From: Bifidobacterium polysaccharolyticum
GTDB taxonomy: Bacteria; Actinomycetota; Actinomycetes; Actinomycetales; Bifidobacteriaceae
Direction of reading: 5' to 3'
Length of the DNA stretch: 64,000 nucleotides
Assembly (NCBI RefSeq): GCF_016101585.1
Contig: NZ_JACFQG010000001.1
Coordinates: 1-64,000 of the forward strand
Below the pieces are notes generated by a model. It had not been told where the DNA came from. It did no database searches and saw only the letters and a program-made list of their open reading frames with translations. Below, in pieces: positions 19,030 through 27,634 of this stretch (position 1 is the stretch's first letter; each line of letters opens with the position of its first letter). The position numbers and the translations under genes are program-made.

Positions 19030-22000
19030 ATGATGAGAAGAAAAGCGAAGACTTCGAATACCCTTGGAGCACCTGTAGGTCCGATCATGAATCAGGAGTC
19101 GGACGGCCGATTCGGTTATGTTGCGCCGGACATGGCGGTCTCAAATGCCAGGAAGGGCTCACCCTATCCAGTAGCTTTGACTCAAGGGCGTTTGTGGATT
19201 GATGGAAAAGCAAGGGTTCTGCTGTGTGCCTCGGTCTTTCCCTTTCGTATACCCCGAAGTCAGTGGGAGCAGCGTCTGAATGCGGTTAAACGGCTGGGTT
19301 ATCAGGTCATAGATGTCTATACGCCTTGGAACCTGCATATGAGGGAACCGGGCAAGGCTGACTTTTCAGGTCGTTTGGACATCGAGGAGTTTCTGCGCAT
19401 GACCAAACGTGCCGGTCTCTATGCTTTGATCCGGCCAGGCCCCTATATCTGTGCAGAATGGGATGGCGGGGGTCTGCCAGCCTGGGTGCTTACCGATCCT
19501 AAGATTCGAGCCCGGCAGCACGATGAGGCCTTCCTGGAGGCTGTCAGAACCTGGTATCAGCAAATTATCCCCATTATTTCGCGCCAACAATATGCTGGAC
19601 ACGGCCTTGGAGGACCCGTGATCATGGTCCAGGCGGATAACGAACTGGACTTCTTCGACTGTGACGATCCAACTGGCTACATTGGCTCACTGGCCTCCAT
19701 GATGCGGGAAATGGGAGTGCGTGTGCCCATTGTCGTCTGTGCTGGTCAGGGGGATATGACTCGTGCCGGCGCTGACGCTGCAACGGTGGCGCCCGCTGTC
19801 AACCTCTATCCTGATGATGACGATCCGGATTTTGATCGTCAGGTGCGTTATTACCGTCATGCCGCCAGTAGGCGTGGAGCACCCCTGATTGTGACGGAGA
19901 CTAACCGCGTACATCGCACGCTGAGGCGTTTGGTTGGATCGGGAGCGGCCTTCATAGGACCTTACCTGCAGGTGTCTGGCTGGGATTTCGATTACGGAAC
20001 CTCCGTCAACAGTTGGGGTTCGTTAGAGGCCTTTATGACAGCCGACTACGACTTCGGCGGAGCTGTCGACCCTGCCGGCGGCGAGCGACCCGAGGCCGAT
20101 CAGGCACGTCGATTGAGTGCAATCATCAATGCCTTGGGCGACCGGCTGAGCATGGCTCAAGTGGCGGATGAGGAGGCAATCGCCAGCTTTGCCAGTGGAA
20201 TTCGAGTAGAAGGCCGTCCGCTCAGCCTGGAGGATCCGCAGTTGGGATTGGGTCTCCTGAATTTGGCCGGTGGTGGCAAATTGCTGACCTTGACCAACGT
20301 GAGTGAGCAAAATCTGAAGCTGGAGGCTAATAGCGGCCAGGGTTCACCTGACGAATGGCCACTGCCAGCGAAGACTGGGGTGATGCTGGTACGGGATCTC
20401 CCTCTGGGATCGGGTTGCCTTTTGGAAGCCACTAGCGGTGAATTGACAGGACTCGAATTCAACGAGAAGACCGGGGTACGAGTGCAAGTGGATGCTCCCG
20501 ACATGATACCCGGTCCCCTGTGGTTGCGTTTAGCATTTCCTGCCGATACGTCGCTGGATAAGGTGCGGATTGACGGGGACTTGATCTGGCATCCCCTGGC
20601 TGACACCTGTAAGGATTCCGCCCAGAATACCGGGCTCGGAGATAAACCTGTCAATGGATTGGCCCTTTCTGGAAAGCATGGAGTCCTCCGAACAATGCTG
20701 ATTACTCCAGAAGGCCGGAAATCAATTACTGTGCAGTTGGGTCAGCCGGTTACGAGGGCGCAGTCCTCGCATGCACCCATCGTTCGGTTGGAATCGGCGG
20801 GCAAGGCTGAATGTGACCAGGTATGGTCTTCTCCGTCTGCGTTGATTCCAGGCAGCAGGCTGCCTATGTTGGAAGAGCGAGGTCTGTGGTCTGGCAGTGG
20901 TCTGTATAGTACGCGTTGCTGTCCCGACGGAATTCGCGGGATGGTCCTGCGGCAGGCAGCAGATGTGGTTGGCCTGCAATGGGGGGATCTGGTGATGCCC
21001 TGGGTAGCGAATGGCGGCGGTGATTATTGGATGCCATTGGACGGCTCAGCTATCCAACGAACTGATGATGAGGATCCGCTCTTGTCCATAAGAGTAGGCA
21101 TCTGGGGGCACTCCAATTTCGATGACACGAGATTGCAAGCTCTTCGGTTGTCTGCCGGGCGGGGTTTATCCGGTGTGCTGGCAGTGCATGAAGTCCTGCC
21201 CCTGAATTCAGGATGGCAAGCAACTGAAATTAAACGCTGGTCGTCGCCAGCAGGAAAGGCCGATGTGGTCCTTCCGGGGCGAGATCCGGTTCCCCGAATG
21301 GGCTTTGGGGGCTGGTCGGCCTCTTATTGGCCCAGGGTGGTGACATATACCCGTTCCCTGCCAAGTTTGTCGGTTTCATACCCGGCAGAGGCTGGTACAA
21401 GTTCTCGGTCGAGAATTAAGAATGCATCTTCGGGTCGAATGCTGGATGAAGAGAGCTGGTTGCCGGTCGGAGCCTTGCACTTCAAGGGTTGCCAGTGCAA
21501 GTGCGAAGTTGAACTTAACGGCTGCCAGATAGGAACAATCACCCCTTATGAGTCGACGCTTTGGCTGGGGCCCTTACAGGCAACGGATCGGTTGACTATC
21601 AGAACGTGGCAGACTTGGGGTGAGCCAACTGGAACGATTGAACTACTGGTAGGCGAACCCATTGCGGACTGGACTTTACGCACGCAAAATCTGACGATGC
21701 TTCGAAAGAGCGCAAGTCGGGCAATTTTCAAAGACCAGCGCCTTCCCGTAACTTGCCCGCCCGGCAGCTGCCTCTGGCTACAGGTTTCTCGGTCGGCTCT
21801 AGCGCAAGCTCAACAACGTGGATCAACGATAGTCCGCATGCAGGGTCAGGGCCTGCAAGTGACTGCTTTCGGGGAGCACACCAATCTGGGTCGGTTGGTG
21901 TTGGGCGGTTTGCCTGGAACGATATTTGCCGGAGGACGCGGCGATCTGCTCATAGTTCCTCAAGAAGAGGGAGATCTTTCGCTGCTCATCGAGTCTACTG

Positions 22001-22077
22001 GCAAAGAAGCAGGTCGGTTGGAAACAATTCAGCTAGGAGGTGCTGTGGACTTGAACTCAGAGAGCGGAGATCGGTAA
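19030..22077 (+). CDS. Glycoside hydrolase family 35 beta-galactosidase, cytoplasmic, long form
   Basis: About 1,015 residues from ATG 19030, which has GAAAGG 8 bases upstream; an earlier TTG at 19000 is less likely. The N-terminal TIM barrel shows GH35 motifs: VIDVYTPWNLHM, LIRPGPYICAEWDGGGLPAW and GGPVIMVQADNE, whose final Glu (~205) is the expected acid/base; the nucleophile is expected at Glu ~290 in PLIVTETN. The nucleophile region departs from the common TEFW form, so substrate preference may differ. No signal peptide is present, which fits hydrolysis after import by the ABC system just upstream. The long C-terminal part should form beta-sandwich domains. Enzymes of this family release terminal beta-galactose from oligosaccharides. 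Confidence 0.85.
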   Translation: MMRRKAKTSNTLGAPVGPIMNQESDGRFGYVAPDMAVSNARKGSPYPVALTQGRLWIDGKARVLLCASVFPFRIPRSQWEQRLNAVKRLGYQVIDVYTPWNLHMREPGKADFSGRLDIEEFLRMTKRAGLYALIRPGPYICAEWDGGGLPAWVLTDPKIRARQHDEAFLEAVRTWYQQIIPIISRQQYAGHGLGGPVIMVQADNELDFFDCDDPTGYIGSLASMMREMGVRVPIVVCAGQGDMTRAGADAATVAPAVNLYPDDDDPDFDRQVRYYRHAASRRGAPLIVTETNRVHRTLRRLVGSGAAFIGPYLQVSGWDFDYGTSVNSWGSLEAFMTADYDFGGAVDPAGGERPEADQARRLSAIINALGDRLSMAQVADEEAIASFASGIRVEGRPLSLEDPQLGLGLLNLAGGGKLLTLTNVSEQNLKLEANSGQGSPDEWPLPAKTGVMLVRDLPLGSGCLLEATSGELTGLEFNEKTGVRVQVDAPDMIPGPLWLRLAFPADTSLDKVRIDGDLIWHPLADTCKDSAQNTGLGDKPVNGLALSGKHGVLRTMLITPEGRKSITVQLGQPVTRAQSSHAPIVRLESAGKAECDQVWSSPSALIPGSRLPMLEERGLWSGSGLYSTRCCPDGIRGMVLRQAADVVGLQWGDLVMPWVANGGGDYWMPLDGSAIQRTDDEDPLLSIRVGIWGHSNFDDTRLQALRLSAGRGLSGVLAVHEVLPLNSGWQATEIKRWSSPAGKADVVLPGRDPVPRMGFGGWSASYWPRVVTYTRSLPSLSVSYPAEAGTSSRSRIKNASSGRMLDEESWLPVGALHFKGCQCKCEVELNGCQIGTITPYESTLWLGPLQATDRLTIRTWQTWGEPTGTIELLVGEPIADWTLRTQNLTMLRKSASRAIFKDQRLPVTCPPGSCLWLQVSRSALAQAQQRGSTIVRMQGQGLQVTAFGEHTNLGRLVLGGLPGTIFAGGRGDLLIVPQEEGDLSLLIESTGKEAGRLETIQLGGAVDLNSESGDR

Positions 22078-22424
22078 ATAAATATTCCTGGAACGTTGAT
22101 CGCTGCTTCATGAGAATGCAAACGGAGACAAAGTCAAATTGGGTTACCGTTCGGTCCAATAATCGTTCTTGGAAGCAATCGTGTGTTTCGAGATTGACTT
22201 GTCTAGCGATAGCAAACCAACAGGGGTGATTATAGGCATATTCATTGGGTTTGTACGGGCTTGCCGTTCATCTTAAATGTGCTAGACGGATTGCTTTATT
22301 GTGCCCGCTGGCCACTTTTCCATGTTGGTCTTGCTGTCGACTGGGCGGCGGGGGCCGCTATCATGAAAGCCGGAACAGGATCGAGCGGGTCCTTCGGATC
22401 AGGGCCCGATGGAGGAATGCGTAC
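22078..22424. other. Intergenic region upstream of the LOG gene
   Basis: This 350-bp gap contains no gene that I can support; the reading frame extends upstream of 22425 only as an accidental open stretch. No clear terminator follows the GH35 stop. GGAGGA at 22411-22416 is the ribosome binding site of the next gene. Confidence 0.5.
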
Positions 22425-23192
22425 ATGGCGGATATGGTTGACAATCACAATGACGATGAAGGCCCGGACTTAGGCAGGACCTACCATAGTGGTCCGGTCA
22501 TCATGCGCGGGCCCATGATTCCTGAGGCGGATGCCAACGCTGGTTTGCTCTCGTCAGGCGGCGATACGGACTGGCTGCATATGGACCCCTGGCGGGTGCT
22601 GCGCATCCAGGCTGAGTTCGTCGACGGGTTCGGTGCACTGGCTGAGCTGGGACCGGCAGCCGCCATCTTTGGCTCAGCTCGGACCGGCAGGGAGGATCCC
22701 ACCTATGCTGCTGCACGCAAGATGGGCGGCGACCTGGCCAAGGCCGGTATGGCAGTAATCACCGGGGGAGGGCCTGGCATCATGGAGGCGGCCAACAAGG
22801 GCGCGGCGGAGGTCGGCGGCAAGTCCGTCGGCCTGGGCATCGAATTGCCCATGGAGCAGGGGCTCAACCGCTGGGTGAATCTGGGCATCACCTTCCGTTA
22901 CTTCTTCGTACGCAAGATGATGTTCATGAAATACTCCTCGGGCATCATCGTCTGCCCCGGTGGGTTCGGCACCCTGGACGAGATGTTTGAGGTCCTGACG
23001 CTTGTCCAAACACATAAGGCGCCCAGCATGCCCATCGTCCTCTTCGACAGGGTCTACTGGCAGGGGCTCTTTGACTGGATGTCAGACACAGTGCAGCAGA
23101 GGGGCATGATTTCTGAGCTGGACCCCGATCTGGTCATCAGCACTGATGATCCTGATGAGGCTGTCGAAGTCATCCTGCACCACCGTGACTGA
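22425..23192 (+). CDS. LOG-family protein (TIGR00730 Rossmann fold, predicted nucleotide phosphoribohydrolase)
   Basis: ATG 22425 is chosen from GGAGGA eight bases upstream, giving 255 residues. The LOG signature is complete: AAIFGSART, TGGGPGIMEAANKGA and PGGFGTLDEMFE (the PGGxGTxxE active-site motif). Family members cleave nucleoside 5'-monophosphates such as cytokinin ribotides or AMP into base and ribose 5-phosphate, although some bacterial members are annotated only as lysine decarboxylase-like by history. The N-terminal ~70 residues are longer than in minimal LOG proteins. It is monocistronic and convergent with the methyltransferase gene. Confidence 0.9.
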   Translation: MADMVDNHNDDEGPDLGRTYHSGPVIMRGPMIPEADANAGLLSSGGDTDWLHMDPWRVLRIQAEFVDGFGALAELGPAAAIFGSARTGREDPTYAAARKMGGDLAKAGMAVITGGGPGIMEAANKGAAEVGGKSVGLGIELPMEQGLNRWVNLGITFRYFFVRKMMFMKYSSGIIVCPGGFGTLDEMFEVLTLVQTHKAPSMPIVLFDRVYWQGLFDWMSDTVQQRGMISELDPDLVISTDDPDEAVEVILHHRD

Positions 23193-23212
23193 TAATAATA
23201 GGCGGGCGGCGG

Positions 23213-23899
23213 TCAGCGGGCGCGGGTAGCCATGATCATACCTGTGCCAATGGGTAGCAGACAGGATTCCCAGGCATCGTCTTTGCTCATGGCTTCCATG
23301 ATGGTCCGTAAGGTGATTGTTTTGGCGGACCTGTTGGCCGGGTTGAGTACGCCGCCCTTGTCCGGATCCTTCAGCAGATCGAAGGCATCCGTGAAGATCA
23401 CCTGTCCTCGGTCCTTGAGCAGGCGCGGAGCCTGGTCCATGACCTGTTGGTAGTTGTCCCCATTGCCTGAGACGACGATAAGGTCGTAGTCGCTGGGGTT
23501 GAGCTTGGGGAAGTAGGTTTTGGCAGCCGCATTGACTGCCCGCAGCCTCATGCCTGGGTGGGCTTTTTCCATGCCCGCGAATATTTTTTTGACCAGTGAG
23601 GTGCCTTGGGCTGTGGAGTCGACGGCGGTGAACTGGCCATGACCATGCAGGCCCGTCATCAGGCGCAGGGCTTCGACCACAGAGCCGTTGCCGACCAGGA
23701 TGATGGATGCCGGAGCGTTCCGGCCAGCCAAAAACTGCAGAAAGGCGCCTTGAGACCGGGAGCACTGTGCGAATCCGGCCTCCGAAGCCTTGTCTCGCAA
23801 GGTCTGCAACTTGTCTGATTCGACGTTCAGAGCGCTTGCCTCGGCGAATTCCCATCCTCTGGCGATGTTGTTGTACGAGGTTTTGTCCATGCTAACCAT
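23213..23899 (-). CDS. Predicted SAM-dependent O-methyltransferase
   Basis: Roughly 228 residues with a Rossmann-like class I methyltransferase layout: SIILVGNGSVVEALRLMTGL for the SAM-binding loop, FTAVDST at the end of strand 2, DYDLIVVSGNG at strand 4 and QVIFTDAFDLL at strand 5. The closest resemblance is to caffeoyl-CoA-type O-methyltransferases, but the glycine-rich loop is atypical. Possible starts are GTG 23920, ATG 23899 and ATG 23890; none has a good ribosome binding site, so the start is uncertain. It runs convergent to the LOG gene and is 34 bp downstream of nothing obvious on its own strand except the sdhB stop beyond its start. Confidence 0.65.
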   Translation of the reverse strand: MVSMDKTSYNNIARGWEFAEASALNVESDKLQTLRDKASEAGFAQCSRSQGAFLQFLAGRNAPASIILVGNGSVVEALRLMTGLHGHGQFTAVDSTAQGTSLVKKIFAGMEKAHPGMRLRAVNAAAKTYFPKLNPSDYDLIVVSGNGDNYQQVMDQAPRLLKDRGQVIFTDAFDLLKDPDKGGVLNPANRSAKTITLRTIMEAMSKDDAWESCLLPIGTGMIMATRAR

Positions 23900-23933
23900 G
23901 GTAACGACCAGAGGGCACAAGCCTGTCGAATGC

Positions 23934-25235
23934 TCATGCTGACCTGTGTGCGTACGAGTCTGACTGTTCCTTGACGGCTTCGACTAGCTTCCACATCTCT
24001 TCACCCACGTCGATGCCTCTGGGGCAGGGTCGGGTGCAGGCCCGTATGGACTGGCATGCCTGGATTCCGTCCACCTGGTCAATGGCCTCTAGACGTTCCT
24101 GTCGATGGCTGTCGCGGGAATCGTTGATGAATCGAGCCGCTGCGATCATGGCCGCCGGGCCGGCGAAGGCCTCACCGCCCGCATAAATAGGACAGGCACC
24201 TTGGCAGAGTCCGCAGGCGATGCAGGTGCTGAGCAGTTCATACCGGGCCAGCTCTTCCGGAGTCTGCCGGTATTCCGACGCCGGTTCTGCGTCGACCACC
24301 TTAGCCTTGGCTGCTTGGCTGATGGCTTTTGTTAATGGGTTTTGCACCGAATCTTGGGTCTCTGGTTGATCGGATTCGTGGTGATTTTGGCGGCTTTCGG
24401 CAGAGGAATCATCATGAAGCAGATAAGGCTTAAAGCGTCGAATCTGTTCAAACATGGTGTCGGTGTCCACTATCAGGTCTCTGAGTGGGGTGAAGCCGGG
24501 GAGCGGACTGATCTCTATCACTGAAGATTTATCAGGGTCTGAAGTTTCTGTAAAGTGTGTGGTGCCTGTATGGTTTGTGGTTTCTGTATGGTCTGAGGCT
24601 TCAGAAGGATTTGTGGCTTTAGGGCCTGTGGCTCTGGAGCCTATGCCCGAATCTGAGTGCAATGCCGACGAGGATGTGGCCGTTGCGGTGGTTGCCGAGC
24701 CGGTGCGGCGGAAAGCTGGAGGCTGCTGAACTTGTGGACTTCCATTAGCTACACCGAATGAGGCGTATGCGTTCGGCATGGTCTCGGATGCAGACAAGCA
24801 GTCGGCGATGGTGGCTGTGCAGAGCAGATCCGGACGGCCGTTGATGAGCACGGCATCCGACCCGCACATGCCATGCCCACAGGAGTACCGGAAGTTCAGT
24901 GTGGGATCCACCTCTCGCTTGATCTGCAGAAGGGCATCGAGAACAGTGCGCTGTGGGGCAATGCGGATCGTGTACTCCTGTGTCCATCGGCGTCCTCGTG
25001 CTCGTCGGGTACCCGCTGCGGCAAAGGGGTTGCTCTTGGCGAATGGGCTGGTTCGCGCCGGACGCTCTGATTGAGGTCGTGGGGTAAACCGGGCTATTCG
25101 GAAGGTCACCGGACGGGGATCGCAGTCCGATGCTGATGCCTTGGATCCGTCTGAGCCTGTGGACTGTGATGTCACGGTTGCTCCTGTCCTTGCTTGAGAT
25201 GTGGCCCGATGCCCACTAATATGCGCGGCCTCCAT
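23934..25235 (-). CDS. sdhB: Succinate dehydrogenase/fumarate reductase iron-sulfur subunit with large insertions
   Basis: All three iron-sulfur sites are present. The 2Fe-2S loop is SCGHGMCGSDAVLING with Cys 119, 124 and 139 and an Asp at the third position as in some other SdhB proteins. The 4Fe-4S/3Fe-4S motifs are CIACGLCQGACPIY (338-351) and CQSIRACTRPCPRGID near 405-420. At 433 residues it is far longer than the usual ~240-260. Extra sequence sits in an N-terminal Ser/Thr-rich tail (1-40), a loop at ~50-84, a Thr/Ser/His-rich insert at ~142-237 and an acidic insert at ~272-322. It lies downstream of sdhA with 70 bp between. Electrons would pass from the flavin of SdhA through these clusters; no membrane anchor gene is nearby. 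Confidence 0.88.
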   Translation of the reverse strand: MEAAHISGHRATSQARTGATVTSQSTGSDGSKASASDCDPRPVTFRIARFTPRPQSERPARTSPFAKSNPFAAAGTRRARGRRWTQEYTIRIAPQRTVLDALLQIKREVDPTLNFRYSCGHGMCGSDAVLINGRPDLLCTATIADCLSASETMPNAYASFGVANGSPQVQQPPAFRRTGSATTATATSSSALHSDSGIGSRATGPKATNPSEASDHTETTNHTGTTHFTETSDPDKSSVIEISPLPGFTPLRDLIVDTDTMFEQIRRFKPYLLHDDSSAESRQNHHESDQPETQDSVQNPLTKAISQAAKAKVVDAEPASEYRQTPEELARYELLSTCIACGLCQGACPIYAGGEAFAGPAAMIAAARFINDSRDSHRQERLEAIDQVDGIQACQSIRACTRPCPRGIDVGEEMWKLVEAVKEQSDSYAHRSA

Positions 25236-25304
25236 CCTAATCCCTGACTGACCAGCATAGGTGTCGAGCAGGTGCCTGTCGGAACAGGTTGAGCTCAGGG
25301 TCCA

Positions 25305-27206
25305 TCAGTAGTTGCGGCCCTTGGGAGGCATGTCAACGATATGAACAGGCTGCCAGGAGACAACTTCCCTGGCGTCGATCATAGTGTGAGCCAGGTAGTG
25401 TTCGTCGTCGCGTTGCGGATAATCGCTCCGGTACAAGGCACCGCGAGATTCCTTACGTTTCAGGCTGGCGTTCAGTACGGCCCGGGCCAGGGTCAGCAGG
25501 TTGTCTACCTCCATGATGGCGGTCACCTCTTGGTTGAGCACTGCTGTGCCACTGTGCGCACGCAACTGCTTGGCATCGGCATCCAGTTGATCAAGGCCAC
25601 GCAAACCCTTTTCGATGCTGCTCTGATCGCAGCGGACGGCTACGGCCTCCTCCATCAGACGTCCCAGCCGACCCATTAACGCGTAAGGGTTGTTCGGGCT
25701 GGCACCGCCATTGGGGTCGGATTCTTCGTTTTGGTTGTTGGTCAATGTTGACTCCGAGGGCTCGGCATCACTCTCTACAGCCAGCAACTTGTCCATGAAG
25801 GTCTGACGCCTTCGCAGTGCCTGTGCGAGCGTAGGCGCGTCGGTCATGTCGTTTGGCTTGTCGGCATTGGCCATGATGGCGGCAATGGCCTGTCCGGTTC
25901 TGGTGCCGAAAAGGCAGGCGTCCAGCAGGGAGTTGCCACCTAGCCTGTTGGCCCCGTGAACGCTGACGCATGAGCATTCCCCGGCGGCATACAGTCCGTC
26001 GACGATTCGACGGCTGCCATCCTGCCAGCGATAGACGTGGCCACGATCTGTGATGGGGATGCCGCCCATGGTGTAGTGGGCGGTGGGTTTGACAGGAACC
26101 ATGTCCACAGTGGGATCCAGGTGGGCGTAGCGATGGATGGTCTCGGTGACCTGGGGGAGCAGAGTGGTCATGCGCTGGGCGTCAATGCCGGTCATGTCCA
26201 GCCAGACGCAATCATGAGGTCCGTCCGGGTCTGATGGATCGGCCACTCCGCGACCTGCATCAATCTCGGCCACAATGGAACGGCTGACTACATCCCTGGC
26301 GGCCAGGTCGCCGTGTCCCGGCGCGTAGTCCTGCATGAAGGCCCGTCCTTCGCAGTTCCTGAGCACGCCGCCTTCTGCGCGGGAGGCCTCCGACAGCAGG
26401 ATGCCAGTGTGACCCAGGCCGGTGGGATGGAATTGGATGAACTCCACATCTTCCAACTGCAGTCCAGCCTGTAGGGCGAGCGCCATGCCGTCACCGGTCA
26501 GATCCCAGGAGTTGGAGGTCGTATGGAAGAGTCGGCCGGCCCCACCCGTGCATAGAACGATATTGTCGGCTTGGATGGCCTGCAACTTGCCGGCATGGGT
26601 ATCCAGCACGATTAGTCCTCGGGCATGGCAGCCGGGTTCCTCATCGGTGGGCGGGTCAAGGACCAGATCGGTCACATACCATTCCTCGGCGAACTCGACT
26701 CCACGACGCAGGCACTGCTGCCAGAGGGCGTGGAGAATCTGGTGGCCGATACGGTCTGCTGCATAGGCGGCTCTCCTGACTGGATGGCCGCCATAATCAG
26801 CGGTATGGCCGCCGAACTTCCGCTGGGCGATATGCCCGTCTTCGGTCCTTGAGAAGGCCACTCCGTCATGTTCCAGCTCGATGACGATGCCCGGGGCCTG
26901 CTCGGCCAGAATCCGCACAGCGTCCTGGTCAGCCAGCCAGTCGCTGCCCTTGACGGTATCGTAGTAGTGCCAATGCCAGTCGTCTTTTTCCTGGTTGCCC
27001 AGACTGGCCGCGATGCCTCCTTCTGCTGAGCCGGTGTGGGAGCGTAGGGGCTGCAGCTTGGAGACGACCAAGACCTTTGGAGATAAGTCGCTCTTGCTCT
27101 TTTTGTTCTCTAAAGCTCTGTACAGGCCAAGAGCTGTTGACAATCCAGCCGCTCCGGCTCCGACGATGACGGCATCATAGCGGTTTCTGACTTTCTGGGG
27201 ATTCAT
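25305..27206 (-). CDS. sdhA: Succinate dehydrogenase/fumarate reductase flavoprotein subunit
   Basis: I start at ATG 27206 (MNPQKVRNRYDAVIVGAGAA), giving 633 residues; the frame extends to 27248 but begins within the divergent promoter. The FAD-binding fingerprint is GAGAAGLSTALG, the covalent-FAD histidine is expected in RSHTGSAEGG, and family motifs QFHPTGL, YTMGGI and ANRLGGNSLLDAC are all present. A short insert of charged/Asn residues occurs near 520-540. It catalyses succinate/fumarate interconversion together with SdhB just downstream. Whether it works as a dehydrogenase or fumarate reductase is not readable; no sdhC/sdhD-like membrane subunit occurs in the window. Confidence 0.93.
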   Translation of the reverse strand: MNPQKVRNRYDAVIVGAGAAGLSTALGLYRALENKKSKSDLSPKVLVVSKLQPLRSHTGSAEGGIAASLGNQEKDDWHWHYYDTVKGSDWLADQDAVRILAEQAPGIVIELEHDGVAFSRTEDGHIAQRKFGGHTADYGGHPVRRAAYAADRIGHQILHALWQQCLRRGVEFAEEWYVTDLVLDPPTDEEPGCHARGLIVLDTHAGKLQAIQADNIVLCTGGAGRLFHTTSNSWDLTGDGMALALQAGLQLEDVEFIQFHPTGLGHTGILLSEASRAEGGVLRNCEGRAFMQDYAPGHGDLAARDVVSRSIVAEIDAGRGVADPSDPDGPHDCVWLDMTGIDAQRMTTLLPQVTETIHRYAHLDPTVDMVPVKPTAHYTMGGIPITDRGHVYRWQDGSRRIVDGLYAAGECSCVSVHGANRLGGNSLLDACLFGTRTGQAIAAIMANADKPNDMTDAPTLAQALRRRQTFMDKLLAVESDAEPSESTLTNNQNEESDPNGGASPNNPYALMGRLGRLMEEAVAVRCDQSSIEKGLRGLDQLDADAKQLRAHSGTAVLNQEVTAIMEVDNLLTLARAVLNASLKRKESRGALYRSDYPQRDDEHYLAHTMIDAREVVSWQPVHIVDMPPKGRNY

Positions 27207-27285
27207 ACCAACGATACTGTCACGACCTATTGATAGCGGCGCCCTCATCCGGTCGATGTCTGCTTACGCGGGCAGAATGAGTCTT

Positions 27286-27630
27286 ATGACCGAACTTTCC
27301 TTCTCCCAGCAGGTTTATCAGGTCGTTAGACGGATCCCTCGCGGCAAGGTGGCCACCTATGGTCAGGTCGCCTCCCTGACAGGTCATCCGCGCAACGCCA
27401 GGTTCGTAGGTTATGCGCTTCATGACAATCCCGAACCTGGCGTGATTCCCTGTCATCGCGTGGTCTTTCGTGATGGTTCGCTGGCGCCAGGATTCGCCTT
27501 TGGCGGTCCGGAGCGTCAGCGTCAACTGCTGGAGGATGAGGGTGTTCGCTTTGTTCCTCCCCATAGTGACGAATCAGCTGGTGCCGGCGGCTGGGTGGTG
27601 GATTTGGATCGCTGTCGCTGGAAGGCCTGA
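27286..27630 (+). CDS. MGMT-like DNA-alkylation repair protein (Ogt/ATL family)
   Basis: A 114-residue protein consisting of the methyltransferase C-terminal domain only: FSQQVYQVVRRIPRGKVATY with the arginine-finger-type helix GQVASLTGHPRNARFVGYAL and the active-site motif IPCHRVV. The cysteine is retained, unlike alkyltransferase-like proteins where it is replaced, so it could accept alkyl groups. It is shorter than Ogt/Ada (~160 residues), as is common for this subfamily in actinobacteria. Starts at 27256, 27277 and 27286 are possible; the last leaves the expected N-terminus. Divergent from sdhA. Confidence 0.85.
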   Translation: MTELSFSQQVYQVVRRIPRGKVATYGQVASLTGHPRNARFVGYALHDNPEPGVIPCHRVVFRDGSLAPGFAFGGPERQRQLLEDEGVRFVPPHSDESAGAGGWVVDLDRCRWKA

Positions 27631-27634
27631 CTCT

